Below are positions 34,449 through 43,274 of a stretch of 64,000 nucleotides of DNA, piece by piece (position 1 is the first letter of the stretch; every line of letters starts with the position of its first letter). The notes under the pieces were generated by a model. The model was not told the DNA's origin, did no database searches, and saw only the letters and a list, made by a program, of their open reading frames with translations. The stretch comes from Bordetella sp. LUAb4 (GTDB lineage: Bacteria > Pseudomonadota > Gammaproteobacteria > Burkholderiales > Burkholderiaceae_B), in NCBI RefSeq assembly GCF_021325795.1, contig NZ_JAHPZX010000004.1, forward strand, positions 744,001 to 808,000, written 5' to 3'. The position numbers and the translations under genes are program-made.

Positions 34449-34790
34449 CAAGTATCCCATTGCGGCTGCCAAGGCTAGTCCCATTGCATTACAAGTCGGC
34501 CGCAACGTGAGCGTCAACCTGGTACGGCGTGACGCGTGTTTCATGGTTTGACTAAAGCGCCCACGCGCTATGCATGCACGCTGAGAGAAGTCTGTCGAAG
34601 CGTCACGCACCCGTCACATTCGTTTGCGTTTTGTGGCCTATCCCTACGCCTTTCACAGGGCCGGTGTGACGTCAGACCAACACTTTTCAGCGCACGCCAT
34701 GCGAGACCATTCGGACACCGTGCCGGGTGCAAATAGTCGCCACTATGAGATCATCCTCGCCTACCCCAAGCCAGACAGGAGACCCCTCGC
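34449..34790. other. Intergenic region between CoA transferase and photolyase (342 bp)
   Basis: Holds the divergent promoters of the two flanking genes. No gene, repeat or operator could be supported. A good ribosome site (AGGAG) for the photolyase is at its right end. Confidence 0.5.
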
Positions 34791-36341
34791 ATGAACCGCC
34801 CCGACGGCCGCAACACCTTATGGTGGATACGTACCGACCTGAGGTTGCGCGACAACCCCGCCTTGGCGGCCGCGCTGGAAGACGGCCCTGCACTGGCGCT
34901 GTTCATCGTATCTCCCGCTCAATGGGAGTCCCACGGTGATGCGGTCGTCAAGATCGACTTCTGGCGGCGCAATCTGCTGTCCCTGGCCGAAGCCCTGGCC
35001 GAACGCCACATCCCGCTCAAGTTCCTGACCGTGCACAAGTGGTCCGAGGTGCCGCGCGCCTTGGCCGGCTTCTGCCGCGACCATGATGTCGATTCGGTAC
35101 ACGCCAACGTCGAGTGGGCCATCAACGAACGCCGCCGTGACTATGACGCGGGCGAACGGCTCGCGCAGGATGCGGTCTCGCTGACCCTGCACCAGGGCAA
35201 CACCCTGCTGAAGCCGGGCACCATCGTGACCGGCAAGGGCGAGTGCTACAAAGTTTTCACGCCTTTCTCGCGCGCTTGCCGCGAGCGCCTGATCAGCGCG
35301 CCGCCGCAGCCTCTGCCCCTACCGCGCGCGCAAGAGCAGGCGCCACGCGCCGCGCCCAAGGGGGATGCCGCTGACGCTGCCGGAGCTGCCGGCACTGCCG
35401 ACACAAAAGGAAAGGGCCACGTCATCGCCGCCGACGCCGTGCCGGACGAGGCCGCCTTCCTGGGACGCCGCAAGCCGCCAGCCGACAAAGTGCGCGAACG
35501 GTGGCCGGCTGGTGAAGAAGCGGCGCACCAACGCCTGGACGCTTTCGCCGCGGACGACATCGGCGCCTACGAACAGGAACGCGACCGGCCCGATCACGAG
35601 GGCACCAGCCGCCTGTCGCCCTATCTGGCCGCGGGCGTCGTGTCAGCGGGGCAATGCCTGCATCGCGCCTTGATGGCGAACCAGGGCGAGATCGACAGCG
35701 GCAAGCAAGGCGTGCGCACGTGGATCACCGAACTGCTCTGGCGCGAGTTCTACCAGCATCTGCTGGCCGCCTACCCCGCCCTGTCCATGCATCAGCCCAT
35801 GCGGCCGGAGACCAATGCCGTGCCCTGGCGCGATGCCGCCGGCGACCTGGAGGCCTGGCGCGCGGGCCGCACCGGCTTTCCCATCATCGACGCCGCCATG
35901 CGGCAGATGATGGCCACGGGATGGATGCACAATCGCCTGCGCATGGTGGTGGCCATGTTCCTCAGCAAGAATCTATTGATCGATTGGCGCGCCGGCGAAG
36001 CCTGGTTCATGGAAAACCTGGTCGACGGCGAACTGGGGGCCAACAACGGCGGCTGGCAGTGGAGCGCTTCCACCGGCGCCGATGCCGTGCCCTACTTCCG
36101 CATCTTCAATCCGGAATCCCAGTCACGCAAATTCGATCCTCAAGGGCAATTCCTGCGCACCTGGTTGCCGGAACTGGCCCAGTTGGATGCGCGCGCCATC
36201 CATGCGCCCAGTGACGCCCAACGACGCGCTTGCGGCTATCCCGAACCCCTGTGCGATCTGAAGGAAACGCGGCTGCGCGCGCTGGAGGCCTACGGCAACC
36301 TGCGCGGACCTATCCGCCTGCCTCACGATCCAGCCGTTTGA
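34791..36341 (+). CDS. phrB: Deoxyribodipyrimidine photolyase
   Basis: A 516-aa class I photolyase/cryptochrome. The N-terminal antenna domain begins [17 protein letters not shown]; the FAD-binding domain contains [79 protein letters not shown] and [24 protein letters not shown]. The tryptophan-rich and Asn positions are those of CPD photolyases, which use light to split thymine dimers. An Ala-rich linker of about 35 residues (near 190-220) between the domains is longer than usual. AGGAG lies nine bases before the start. Its last 32 bases overlap the end of the convergent TPR gene. Confidence 0.94.
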   Translation: MNRPDGRNTLWWIRTDLRLRDNPALAAALEDGPALALFIVSPAQWESHGDAVVKIDFWRRNLLSLAEALAERHIPLKFLTVHKWSEVPRALAGFCRDHDVDSVHANVEWAINERRRDYDAGERLAQDAVSLTLHQGNTLLKPGTIVTGKGECYKVFTPFSRACRERLISAPPQPLPLPRAQEQAPRAAPKGDAADAAGAAGTADTKGKGHVIAADAVPDEAAFLGRRKPPADKVRERWPAGEEAAHQRLDAFAADDIGAYEQERDRPDHEGTSRLSPYLAAGVVSAGQCLHRALMANQGEIDSGKQGVRTWITELLWREFYQHLLAAYPALSMHQPMRPETNAVPWRDAAGDLEAWRAGRTGFPIIDAAMRQMMATGWMHNRLRMVVAMFLSKNLLIDWRAGEAWFMENLVDGELGANNGGWQWSASTGADAVPYFRIFNPESQSRKFDPQGQFLRTWLPELAQLDARAIHAPSDAQRRACGYPEPLCDLKETRLRALEAYGNLRGPIRLPHDPAV

Positions 36342-36645
36342 TGAACACGCTCAATTCCTTGACCACTTGCGCGTCGCCACGCTCGTGCGCGGCGGCCAGC
36401 CCCTGGTCCCAGGCTGCACGCGCGCCGGCACGGTCGTTCAGGCCCAATCTGGCCTTGCCCAGCCACTTCCACGCCACGGAGTACTTGGGATCGAAGGCCA
36501 GCGCCGCGCGCAGATGCTCGGAGGCCGCCTCGTAGTTCTCCTGCTCCGCATAGGTCTTGCCCAAGGTATAGCGCAGCAGCATGTTGTCCTTGCCCGCCGC
36601 CAGCATTCCCAGCAACCGGTCCACCATTGGCGTGGCCTGCGTCAT
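36310..36645 (-). CDS. Tetratricopeptide-repeat protein
   Basis: A 111-aa protein made of two to three TPR helices pairs: LLRYTLGKTYAEQENYEAASEHLRAALAFDPKY, then SVAWKWLGKARLGLNDRAGARAAWDQGLAAAHERGD. It has no signal peptide, so it is cytoplasmic and probably a protein-protein adaptor. AGGAG precedes the ATG at 36645 by about seven bases; the open frame upstream lacks a ribosome site. The tail overlaps the photolyase gene by 32 bases on the opposite strand. Confidence 0.88.
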   Translation of the reverse strand: MTQATPMVDRLLGMLAAGKDNMLLRYTLGKTYAEQENYEAASEHLRAALAFDPKYSVAWKWLGKARLGLNDRAGARAAWDQGLAAAHERGDAQVVKELSVFIKRLDREAGG

Positions 36646-36800
36646 ATCCGTCTCCTTGTCACGGGGGACTATACGCGTACCCATGGCGTGGATCCGCAGT
36701 ACCTTAGTCGGGATGCAGGCTACTATGAACCGCGGCCGCCGTCCGTGGCCGCAAACCCGTGGCCGCAACCGTGAGCAGATAGTACTAAGGAGCCCTGACC

Positions 36801-37286
36801 ATGACCTCGATCTTTGACTTTTCCGCCCGCGACATCGACGGCGTCGAACGCCCCTTGCGCGACTACGCGGGCCAAGTGCTGCTGGTCGTCAACGTCGCAT
36901 CCAAATGCGGCTTCACGCCGCAATACACGGGCTTGCAGGAACTCTACAAGACCCATCGCGAAGCAGGCTTCAGCGTATTGGGCTTTCCCTGCGACCAGTT
37001 CGGCCACCAGGAACCTGGCGATGAAGCGGAGATCCGCAATTTCTGCACACTGAAGTACGAAGTCGATTTTCCCCTGTTCGCCAAGATCGAGGTCAATGGC
37101 GACAAAGCCCATCCGCTGTACCAATGGCTCAAGCAGGAAAAGCCGGGGCTGCTTGGCACGCAGGGCATCAAATGGAATTTCACCAAGTTCCTGATCGGCC
37201 GCGACGGCCAGGTGATCCGCCGGTATGCGCCCACCGACAAGCCGGAATCCCTGGCGGGGGCAGTCCAGGCTGCGTGCGCGCAGTAG
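36801..37286 (+). CDS. Glutathione peroxidase family protein
   Basis: A 161-aa peroxidase of the BtuE/BsaA type. The active-site segment NVASKCGFTPQY holds the peroxidatic Cys36; the partners are Gln70 in FPCDQFGHQEPG and Trp125-Asn126 in KWNFTKFLIGRDG. Bacterial cysteine members usually take electrons from thioredoxin as well as glutathione. A candidate resolving Cys lies in GFPCDQ. AAGGAG is about eight bases before the start. It is the first of several plus-strand genes and may be read together with the lipoate-ligase pair that follows. Confidence 0.93.
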   Translation: MTSIFDFSARDIDGVERPLRDYAGQVLLVVNVASKCGFTPQYTGLQELYKTHREAGFSVLGFPCDQFGHQEPGDEAEIRNFCTLKYEVDFPLFAKIEVNGDKAHPLYQWLKQEKPGLLGTQGIKWNFTKFLIGRDGQVIRRYAPTDKPESLAGAVQAACAQ

Positions 37287-37394
37287 CTTAGCCAGGCAAG
37301 CCAGGGCGAGATGCCTGGCCGTGCAATGCAAAACCGGTACTATTCCGCCTCATACACGCAGTCTTTTGAACACATGGCCCGCACGGTGCAAGCA

Positions 37395-37676
37395 ATGAAC
37401 GGACACGGCGAATACAAGGTCCCTGGTGGCAAGCTGGTGGTCGCCGACATCGGCGTCCAGGCCGGCCGCCTGGCGCAGGTGCAGATCAGCGGCGACTTCT
37501 TCCTGGAGCCGCCCGAAGCGCTGGGCAATATCGACAAGGCCCTGTTAGGACAGCACGCGGATGCCAGCGAAACCGAGCTGGCGCTGGCGGTGGCCGCCGC
37601 GCTGCCGCCCGAAGCGGTGATGTTCGGCTTCTCGCCCGAAGCAGTGGCGATCGCGGTGCGGAGGGCATTGGCATGA
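37395..37676 (+). CDS. Lipoate ligase accessory (C-terminal) domain, separate subunit
   Basis: A 93-aa protein matching the small C-terminal domain of lipoate-protein ligase: GEYKVPGGKLVVADIGVQAGRLAQVQISGDFFLEPPEAL, then a helical end. In E. coli LplA this domain is fused to the catalytic domain and is needed for lipoate adenylation; in some archaea it is a separate LplB subunit. Here it is encoded just before, and overlaps by four bases (ATGA), the catalytic subunit. The start at 37395 gives the typical N-terminus; ATG 37374 and an earlier codon are in frame, but no ribosome site favours them. Confidence 0.82.
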   Translation: MNGHGEYKVPGGKLVVADIGVQAGRLAQVQISGDFFLEPPEALGNIDKALLGQHADASETELALAVAAALPPEAVMFGFSPEAVAIAVRRALA

Positions 37677-38449
37677 CACGCAGCACCTGGCGCGATCACG
37701 ATTGGCAGTTGATCAACGAAGGCCCTCGATTGCCCCTGCAGCACATGGCCCTGGACGCCGTCCTGTGCGACGAGGTCGGCGCCGGCCGCCGCCCGCCGAC
37801 GCTGCGTTTCTGGGAATGGTCCGCGGGCGCGGTAGTGATAGGCCGCTTCCAGTCCGTGCGCAACGAAGTGGATCCGGAAGGCGCGCAGCGCCATCACATC
37901 GAAGTGGTGCGCCGCGTCAGCGGTGGCGGCGCCATGTTCGTCGAACCCGGCAACACCATCACGTATTCCATCTACGCGCCACTGTCGCTGGTGGAAGGCA
38001 TGAGCTTCCAGGAATCCTACGCCTTCCTCGACCAATGGACGTTGGAGGCCTTGGAGTCGGTGGGCATCAAGGCGTGGTACCAGCCGCTCAACGACATCAC
38101 GTCGGCGGCGGGCAAGATCGGCGGCGCCGCCCAGGCCCGGCGGGGACGCGCGGTGCTGCATCACGTGACCATGGCCTACGACATCGATGCCGACAAGATG
38201 GTGCAGGTGCTGCGTATCGGCCGGGAGAAACTGTCGGACAAGGGCACGACCAGCGCCAAGAAACGCGTCGATCCCCTGTTGACGCAGACCGGCCTGCCGC
38301 GCGATCAGATCATCGCGCGCATGATCGAGGTATTCAAGGCACGCCACGGCCTGACGGAGGGCGCGGTCAGCGCGGACGAGCTGGCACAGGCCGACCAGCA
38401 GGCACGCGAGCGCTTCGGCACGGAAGCCTGGCTGCAGCAAGTGCCGTGA
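37673..38449 (+). CDS. lplA: Lipoate-protein ligase, catalytic subunit
   Basis: A 258-aa protein of the BPL/LplA/LipB fold. RFWEWSAGAVVIGRFQSVRNEVD, the RRVSGGGAMFVEPGNTITYSI block (80-100) that binds the lipoyl-AMP, and the catalytic lysine Lys148 in SAAGKIGGAAQARR are all present. It lacks the C-terminal domain of the E. coli enzyme, which here is supplied by the overlapping upstream gene, so the pair should form a two-piece ligase that attaches scavenged lipoate to 2-oxoacid dehydrogenases and the glycine cleavage H protein. Confidence 0.9.
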   Translation: MTRSTWRDHDWQLINEGPRLPLQHMALDAVLCDEVGAGRRPPTLRFWEWSAGAVVIGRFQSVRNEVDPEGAQRHHIEVVRRVSGGGAMFVEPGNTITYSIYAPLSLVEGMSFQESYAFLDQWTLEALESVGIKAWYQPLNDITSAAGKIGGAAQARRGRAVLHHVTMAYDIDADKMVQVLRIGREKLSDKGTTSAKKRVDPLLTQTGLPRDQIIARMIEVFKARHGLTEGAVSADELAQADQQARERFGTEAWLQQVP

Positions 38450-38561
38450 AATGCATCCCCGGCGGACACACCAGAGGCATGCGGTGCCGCCAGCCGATTC
38501 CGATATCATCATGTGGCGCGGCGCCAGGCCGTCGCGTTCGCGACAACCGCAGGAACGACCG

Positions 38562-39416
38562 ATGATGCCGATCTCTTCCCTTCTTACCCGTCCTTTCTCC
38601 AGCCCGCGCTCCAATACCCGGCGCCCGCGCGCGCTACGGGCCGCCGGCACCGCGCTGTGCCTGGCCCTGCTGGCCGCCTGCGGCAGCACCCCGCCGGAGA
38701 CCATCAGCCTGCCATCGAAACAGGCGGGTCCTAGCGTGCAGAAAGGCGACGTCGAGGTGAAGTCGATCGAGTGGAAGCGGAGCAAGCCCAACTGCAAGGG
38801 TGATGACTGCCCACGCATCGAGGTCGACTCGGTGGCCTTCCCCGCCATCCCGCGGTTGACGCAGTTGATCGACCACGTGCTGGCCTATATGACCGGTACC
38901 GATCAACGCCTGCGTGGTCCCTACGAGACACTGGACGAGTATGCCGCGTGGTTCTGGAAGACCGCCCAGTCGCGCGACGCGACGTATTTCAAGGCCAGCG
39001 TGAAGGACACGGTGGGCGACATCATCGCGGTCGAGCTGCATACCCAGCAGTACTTCGCCGGCGCGGCGCACGGAATTCCCGCTACGCAATACCTGAACTG
39101 GCAGCGCACCCCCGGCCGCGTCCTGGCTCTGGACGAGGCCATCATCCCCGGCCGCCACGATCAATTCACCGCCGCCCTGCGCAAGGTGTACGACAAGTGG
39201 CTGTCCGGCAACGACGACGCCAAGCGCGATCCCGCCGCCTATGCCCGTACCTTCCCTTTCTCTGAAAGCGACAACTTCGCGCTGACGCGCGACGGCGTGG
39301 TGATCAAGTACGACGCGTACAGCATCGCGCCGTACGTATATGGCGAACCGGAACTGACCATTCCCTATGACGCTCTGGTGGGCATCCTCAAGCCGGACTT
39401 TCTACCTAAGAAATAG
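38562..39416 (+). CDS. DUF3298/RsiV-like lipoprotein
   Basis: A 284-aa lipoprotein (lipobox TALCLALLAACGS, Cys near residue 40). The mature part has the pattern of DUF4163/DUF3298 proteins: a first domain with VEVKSIEWKRSKPNCKGDDCPRIEVDSVAFP (a short paired-Cys loop), then the RsiV-like half YFAGAAHGIPATQYLNWQR...ALDEAIIPGRHDQFTAAL and IAPYVYGEPELTIPYDALVGILK. Relatives bind peptidoglycan fragments or lysozyme; the role here is unknown. AGGA lies about nine bases before the ATG. The open frame begins earlier but without a ribosome site. Confidence 0.85.
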   Translation: MMPISSLLTRPFSSPRSNTRRPRALRAAGTALCLALLAACGSTPPETISLPSKQAGPSVQKGDVEVKSIEWKRSKPNCKGDDCPRIEVDSVAFPAIPRLTQLIDHVLAYMTGTDQRLRGPYETLDEYAAWFWKTAQSRDATYFKASVKDTVGDIIAVELHTQQYFAGAAHGIPATQYLNWQRTPGRVLALDEAIIPGRHDQFTAALRKVYDKWLSGNDDAKRDPAAYARTFPFSESDNFALTRDGVVIKYDAYSIAPYVYGEPELTIPYDALVGILKPDFLPKK

Positions 39417-39465
39417 TTCTGCCCGAGGAGCAGTTCTGCCCAAGAAGTAGTTCTGCCGGAGCAGC
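39415..39465. repeat. 17-bp tandem repeat, three copies
   Basis: AGTTCTGCC followed by eight variable bases occurs at 39415, 39432 and 39449. The array starts inside the TAG stop codon of the lipoprotein gene, which suggests local duplication of its 3' end. Confidence 0.8.
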
Positions 39466-39860
39466 ATCAGCGCACGTCCGGCGGCGGCGTCTTTGTGCGT
39501 CATCACCTGCAATCTAGCCAAGCTTCCACGGCCACGGGCTCCATCTCTGGTTGATGCGGGGCCGCAACGGCAGTCATCGGCCAACGCCGAAATTGAACAG
39601 CGCAGCGTTCAGCGCCAACTCCAATCTGCACATGATTCGTTGCGGCCGCCCAGTTCCAAAACGACTGCATGAAATGCGACTGATCGAAAGACACGGCGCC
39701 GCTCCGTGAATTAGGGACTGTACTTTTCATATAAGAATGATTATCGTTTATATTTAATTTGTCTTGGCGTCGTAGAAAGCGATTCCTGACGCACTCCTTT
39801 TCAGAAGTTCCGACACGGCTATCGGCAATGCCGAATCACGCGCCACCCTGAAGACAATTC
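39466..39860. other. Leader region of the DUF2239 gene
   Basis: No gene is supported. Composition falls towards A/T at 39720-39770, where a possible Fur box lies (separate entry). The remainder shows nothing recognisable. Confidence 0.5.
39733..39751. promoter_or_regulatory. Possible Fur box
   Basis: Read on the minus strand the site contains GATAATCATT, an exact 10-base match to the middle and right part of the classical Fur 19-mer, in an A/T-rich setting (AAGAATGATTATCGTTTAT on the plus strand). It lies about 110 bases before the DUF2239 start. The left half-site is poor. Confidence 0.4.
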
Positions 39861-40553
39861 ATGCCACCGGATTACGCCATAACCCCATCCGCCGCACCGT
39901 CCTCGACGTTCACTTCGCAGCACGCTCCCTCTTTCAGCAGCTTCGACGGTCATCGTCGTCTAGCCACCGGCTCCATCGAAGTCGCGGCCACGGCGTTGAA
40001 GCGCGCCCTCGACGGTGGCGCGAGAGGTCCCTTGCTGCTGTTTGACGACAGCACAGGGCGCACCGTGGATATCGACGCACGGGGCGACAGTGCCGAAGTC
40101 ATCGCACGCCTCGCCGATCATCCTTTGGTGATCGAGATGGCCGAGACGCAGGCGGCCGCGGAGGCGGCGGCAACGGCGGCCGCCGGCCAAGTTGCGGGCA
40201 CCGAGGCCACTCGCCCGCGTGGACGCGGCCGTCCCAAGCTGGGCGTTGTCGCTCGTGAAGTGACCTTGCTGCCCCGCCATTGGGAATGGTTGGCGGCTCA
40301 ACCGGGCGGCGCGTCCATCGCGCTGCGCGGACTGGTGGAGGAAGCGCGCCGAGCGGGCAAGGAAAAGGTCCGCATCCGCCAGGCGCGCGACGCGGCTTAC
40401 CACTTCATGCAGACCGTCGCAGGCGACCTCCCCGGCTTCGAAGAAGCCGCCCGCGCCCTCTTCGCCGACGACCGCGCCGCTTTCATCAGTCACACCGACT
40501 CATGGCCAAACGACGTCTGCGATCACGCCTTGCGCATAGGGTTCGACGGCTAG
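39861..40553 (+). CDS. DUF2239-family protein
   Basis: A 230-aa cytoplasmic protein. It follows the DUF2239 plan: an N-terminal FDGHRRLATGSIEVAATALKRAL block, LLLFDDSTGRTVDID, a variable Ala-rich segment, an AT-hook-like basic patch RPRGRGRPKLG, then VTLLPRHWEWLAAQPGGASIALRGLVEEARR and a helical C-terminus with FMQTVAGDLPGFEEAARALFA. The basic GRGRP motif and the LLPRHWEWL block suggest DNA binding, but the family has no established function. The start codon is the first ATG after the A/T-rich leader. Confidence 0.85.
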   Translation: MPPDYAITPSAAPSSTFTSQHAPSFSSFDGHRRLATGSIEVAATALKRALDGGARGPLLLFDDSTGRTVDIDARGDSAEVIARLADHPLVIEMAETQAAAEAAATAAAGQVAGTEATRPRGRGRPKLGVVAREVTLLPRHWEWLAAQPGGASIALRGLVEEARRAGKEKVRIRQARDAAYHFMQTVAGDLPGFEEAARALFADDRAAFISHTDSWPNDVCDHALRIGFDG

Positions 40554-40933
40554 ACGCCTGGAGAGCCTGTGCATGACCAGCGGCCTGATTGGCTATAAAA
40601 AGCCGACCATACAGACCGTACAGGCTAGCCACACGATCTTGAATGCCTTCTCGGATAAATCTTTAAACGCTCGCCACAATCTCGCTCGTTTCTCGTCCTT
40701 CTAATGCACTAGCAAATATATTGCACAACATTGCAAATAGTCGCTAGTATGACCGCACCCTCATCTCCAGCTCGCAGTTCCCCTCTGGCCACCATAGGTT
40801 GGTCAGTTGCATTGAAAATCGATTGAGGCGTTTCGCTCCACCCATCTCCAGCATCGGCCACTTAGCACCCCGCCAAGAAACATCGCAGTCCTCTATTCGT
40901 TACCCCGTCACCATCGTGTGGGAGTAAGTCGAT
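40554..40933. other. Intergenic region, 380 bp, upstream of the alkyl-sulfatase remnant
   Basis: No gene. An inverted pair ACTAGC (40708-40713) and GCTAGT (40743-40748) encloses two TTGCA elements (ATTGCACAACATTGCAAAT), which looks like a leftover operator or promoter of the degraded sulfatase gene. Confidence 0.4.
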
Positions 40934-41265
40934 ATGAAGACCTTGTTGCCAGCTGCCCGTCCCCGCGCCCTTTCGGTCGCGCGTCCTTCCCTGACAAAGA
41001 TCGCCCCGAGCAAACTGAGCCGTGCACGAAGCATGATGGCGTTCGCGGTGCTTGGGGCAACATGGCTGTCCGCTACCCCAACCGCAGCGGCGGATGGCCC
41101 CAAAACGGCCGAGCCGGCGACAAAACAAGCGAATGCGGCCTTGGAGAAGGAACTGCCATTCTCGGACAAGACCTCTTTCGAACCACTGGCGACCAGGCGG
41201 GAGTATCCGATCTGTTGACTTCATTGGATACCTTTGATTTCTGGTTCAACATCGTTACGCCGTAA
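40934..41265 (+). pseudogene. Alkyl sulfatase remnant with large internal deletion
   Basis: The 5' part reads as an exported protein start (signal ending SATPTAAADG) followed by KQANAALEKELPFSDKTSFE, which matches the N-terminal region of SdsA-type metallo-beta-lactamase alkyl sulfatases. The frame then runs to a stop at 41218. In another frame, the bases just downstream encode SDLLTSLDTFDFWFNIVTP and stop at 41265, matching the extreme C-terminus of the same enzymes. The roughly 550 residues between, including all metal ligands, are missing; the junction is near 41180. A good ribosome site (GGGAGTAAG) remains. A 94-aa orphan protein is the alternative reading. Family matches are from memory. 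Confidence 0.6.
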
Positions 41266-41329
41266 TGTCCTGCGGGCGGCTGGCTGGGTCCGTACAGGTC
41301 AGCCGCCCACGAATCCATGGAGACAATAG

Positions 41330-41722
41330 ATGCGTAAATCTTTCGCGCGACGCGGGTTGATGGCTCTCATTTTGTGCGGGACTCCAGTGCTCGCCTGCGC
41401 CCAAGGGTATGGCGCGTTCAGTAACGACACGCTATACGGCACACTCAAGCGTAATGAAAGAGACAGCTTCGACCAGACCGTCGTGCAGGCGCTACAGGAT
41501 CCGCAGGCAGGCAAGCGTTTCCCTTGGAAAGCGCCCGGCGCCGCCGGCCCGGGGGCGTTGACGGGGGAAGTCAATGCCGATGCCGCGCGCGACCAAAACG
41601 GCATGCCTTGCCGGCCACTGCACGCCACGCTGCGCCGTGGGACGACCGAAGAAGCCTGGACCTTCCTGTTCTGCCGACGCGCCGATGGGCAATGGAAGGT
41701 GGCGTCGCAGACCCGTAATTGA
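41330..41722 (+). CDS. Surface-antigen-like periplasmic protein
   Basis: A 130-aa exported protein (signal about 1-24, ending VLACAQ). The C-terminal half, with MPCRPLHATLRRGTTEEAWTFLFCRRADGQWKVAS, has the paired-Cys pattern of the 17-kDa surface antigen / RT0821-type family, in which CR...G...CR..DG.W is the hallmark. The first half (SNDTLYGTLKRNERDSFDQTVVQALQDPQAG) fits the helical lead-in of that family. It lies 64 bases after the sulfatase remnant. Function unknown, probably an outer-membrane or periplasmic assembly protein. Confidence 0.75.
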   Translation: MRKSFARRGLMALILCGTPVLACAQGYGAFSNDTLYGTLKRNERDSFDQTVVQALQDPQAGKRFPWKAPGAAGPGALTGEVNADAARDQNGMPCRPLHATLRRGTTEEAWTFLFCRRADGQWKVASQTRN

Positions 41723-41834
41723 AATGCACCGCCTGTCATGTCGATAAGGCCGCACAGTCGCGGTGCGTCGGCCAGGTCTGCCGCCGCGCCGATTCCCGTA
41801 AGCATCAACCGTCTTGATTGCACGAGGTGGGCAA

Positions 41835-43247
41835 ATGGTCGAAGCACAGACTCTGGCGGACCGGAAAACGGTCGGGCGGCAAGCGCGGACGCGGGCAAAG
41901 CGGTCCCAACACGGGGCTATCGGCAATACCGCCCGCGATCCCGTTGACCTCTTGCGCGCCAACAGCGCCGGACGCGTCGAAGCGCTGGTGCCATTGCGCC
42001 ATGGGCGCATGGCGGTTTCGCCGTTCACGTTCTTTCGAGGCAGCGCGGTCCTGCAGGCCCATGACCTTGCCGGAACCGTCGACTCCGGCATTGTTTTTCC
42101 GATCTGCGGCGATGCCCATCTGATGAACTTCGGCGGTTTCGCCACGCCGGAACGACAACTGGTATTTGACCTGAACGACTTCGACGAAGCCGCCACCGGA
42201 CCATGGGAGTGGGACGTAAAGCGCCTGGTGGCCAGCCTGGCTATTGCCGGACGACATGCCGGCGCGGGAAAAGCGACGATAGGCGACTTCATACAGACCG
42301 CCGTGCATGAATACGCCGAGCGGATGCGGGAATACTCGACATACAGCTCGCTTGACCTTTGGCACGAAATACTTTCGCTCGAGCGCCTGCGCGATAACGC
42401 CCTGACAGAGGACGGCAGCAAACTCATCGACAAAATCATCGCGAAAGCCGGAACCCGGACACACGACAGCGTGCTAAGCAAAATGGCCGTGCAGCGTGAC
42501 GGGGCCTGGACCATACAGGACGCCCCGCCTGCCCTTTTTCATCCTGGCGGTCCGACTTCCTTGCTGGGACCCGCCAGCAACTGGTCCAATACCAAGGCGT
42601 GGCAGGGAAAGCTGGCCAAAGCCTTCGAGGCTTATACCGAAACCCTTGCGGCTGACCAGCGCTCCCTGATGGGCCAGTATCGCTTGCACGATATCGCCTT
42701 CAAGGTCGTCGGGGTCGGCAGCGTGGGGACATTCTGCCTGGCGATGCTGTTTATCGATGGCCGCGGCAAACCCTTATTCCTACAGGTCAAGGAAGCGCGC
42801 AATTCGGTTATCGCCGATTACTACCCTGCGCATGGTGAAGAGCATCAAGGCCAGCGTGTCGTGATCGGACAACGGCTGTTGCAGGGCGCGAGCGATGCTT
42901 TCCTTGGTTGGACCTCAGGCCCTGCTGGCCGGAACTTCTACTTCCGACAGCTGCGCGATATGAAAGTGTCGGTCGAGGTCGAGCGCATGAGCAATACCTT
43001 GCTTCAGGGTTATGCCCGCTTCTGCGGCTGGGCGATGGCGCGAGCCCACGCCAAGGCCGGCGGCAAGGCGGTGGAAATTTCCGCTTATCTGGGGCGCGGT
43101 GGAAGCTTCGCCGACGCGCTGGTCAAATACGCCCATGCCTACGCGGACCAGAACGAAGCGGACTATGCGACGTTCATCCAGGCATGCCGCTCCGGCAAGC
43201 TGGAAGCCCGCAGCGATGAAGACATGGCCGCGGATTTCCGCATCTGA
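41835..43247 (+). CDS. DUF2252-family protein
   Basis: A 470-aa cytoplasmic protein that follows the DUF2252 pattern: MAVSPFTFFRGSAVLQAHDLA, ICGDAHLMNFGGFATPERQLVFDLNDFDEAATGPWEWDVKRLVASLAIA, then VVGVGSVGTFCLAMLFIDGRGKPLFLQVKEARNSV, NFYFRQLRDMKVSVEVE and the C-terminal YARFCGWAMARAHAKAG. GDAHLMNFG and DFDE resemble the catalytic loop and metal-binding elements of kinase-like (aminoglycoside-phosphotransferase-type) folds, so a small-molecule kinase is possible; this is inference. The start at ATG 41835 has GAGGTG six bases before it; a TTG seven codons earlier is less likely. First gene of a three-gene operon. Confidence 0.9.
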   Translation: MVEAQTLADRKTVGRQARTRAKRSQHGAIGNTARDPVDLLRANSAGRVEALVPLRHGRMAVSPFTFFRGSAVLQAHDLAGTVDSGIVFPICGDAHLMNFGGFATPERQLVFDLNDFDEAATGPWEWDVKRLVASLAIAGRHAGAGKATIGDFIQTAVHEYAERMREYSTYSSLDLWHEILSLERLRDNALTEDGSKLIDKIIAKAGTRTHDSVLSKMAVQRDGAWTIQDAPPALFHPGGPTSLLGPASNWSNTKAWQGKLAKAFEAYTETLAADQRSLMGQYRLHDIAFKVVGVGSVGTFCLAMLFIDGRGKPLFLQVKEARNSVIADYYPAHGEEHQGQRVVIGQRLLQGASDAFLGWTSGPAGRNFYFRQLRDMKVSVEVERMSNTLLQGYARFCGWAMARAHAKAGGKAVEISAYLGRGGSFADALVKYAHAYADQNEADYATFIQACRSGKLEARSDEDMAADFRI

Positions 43248-43274
43248 GCTTGCTTCCGACTACACGGTGGGTTC

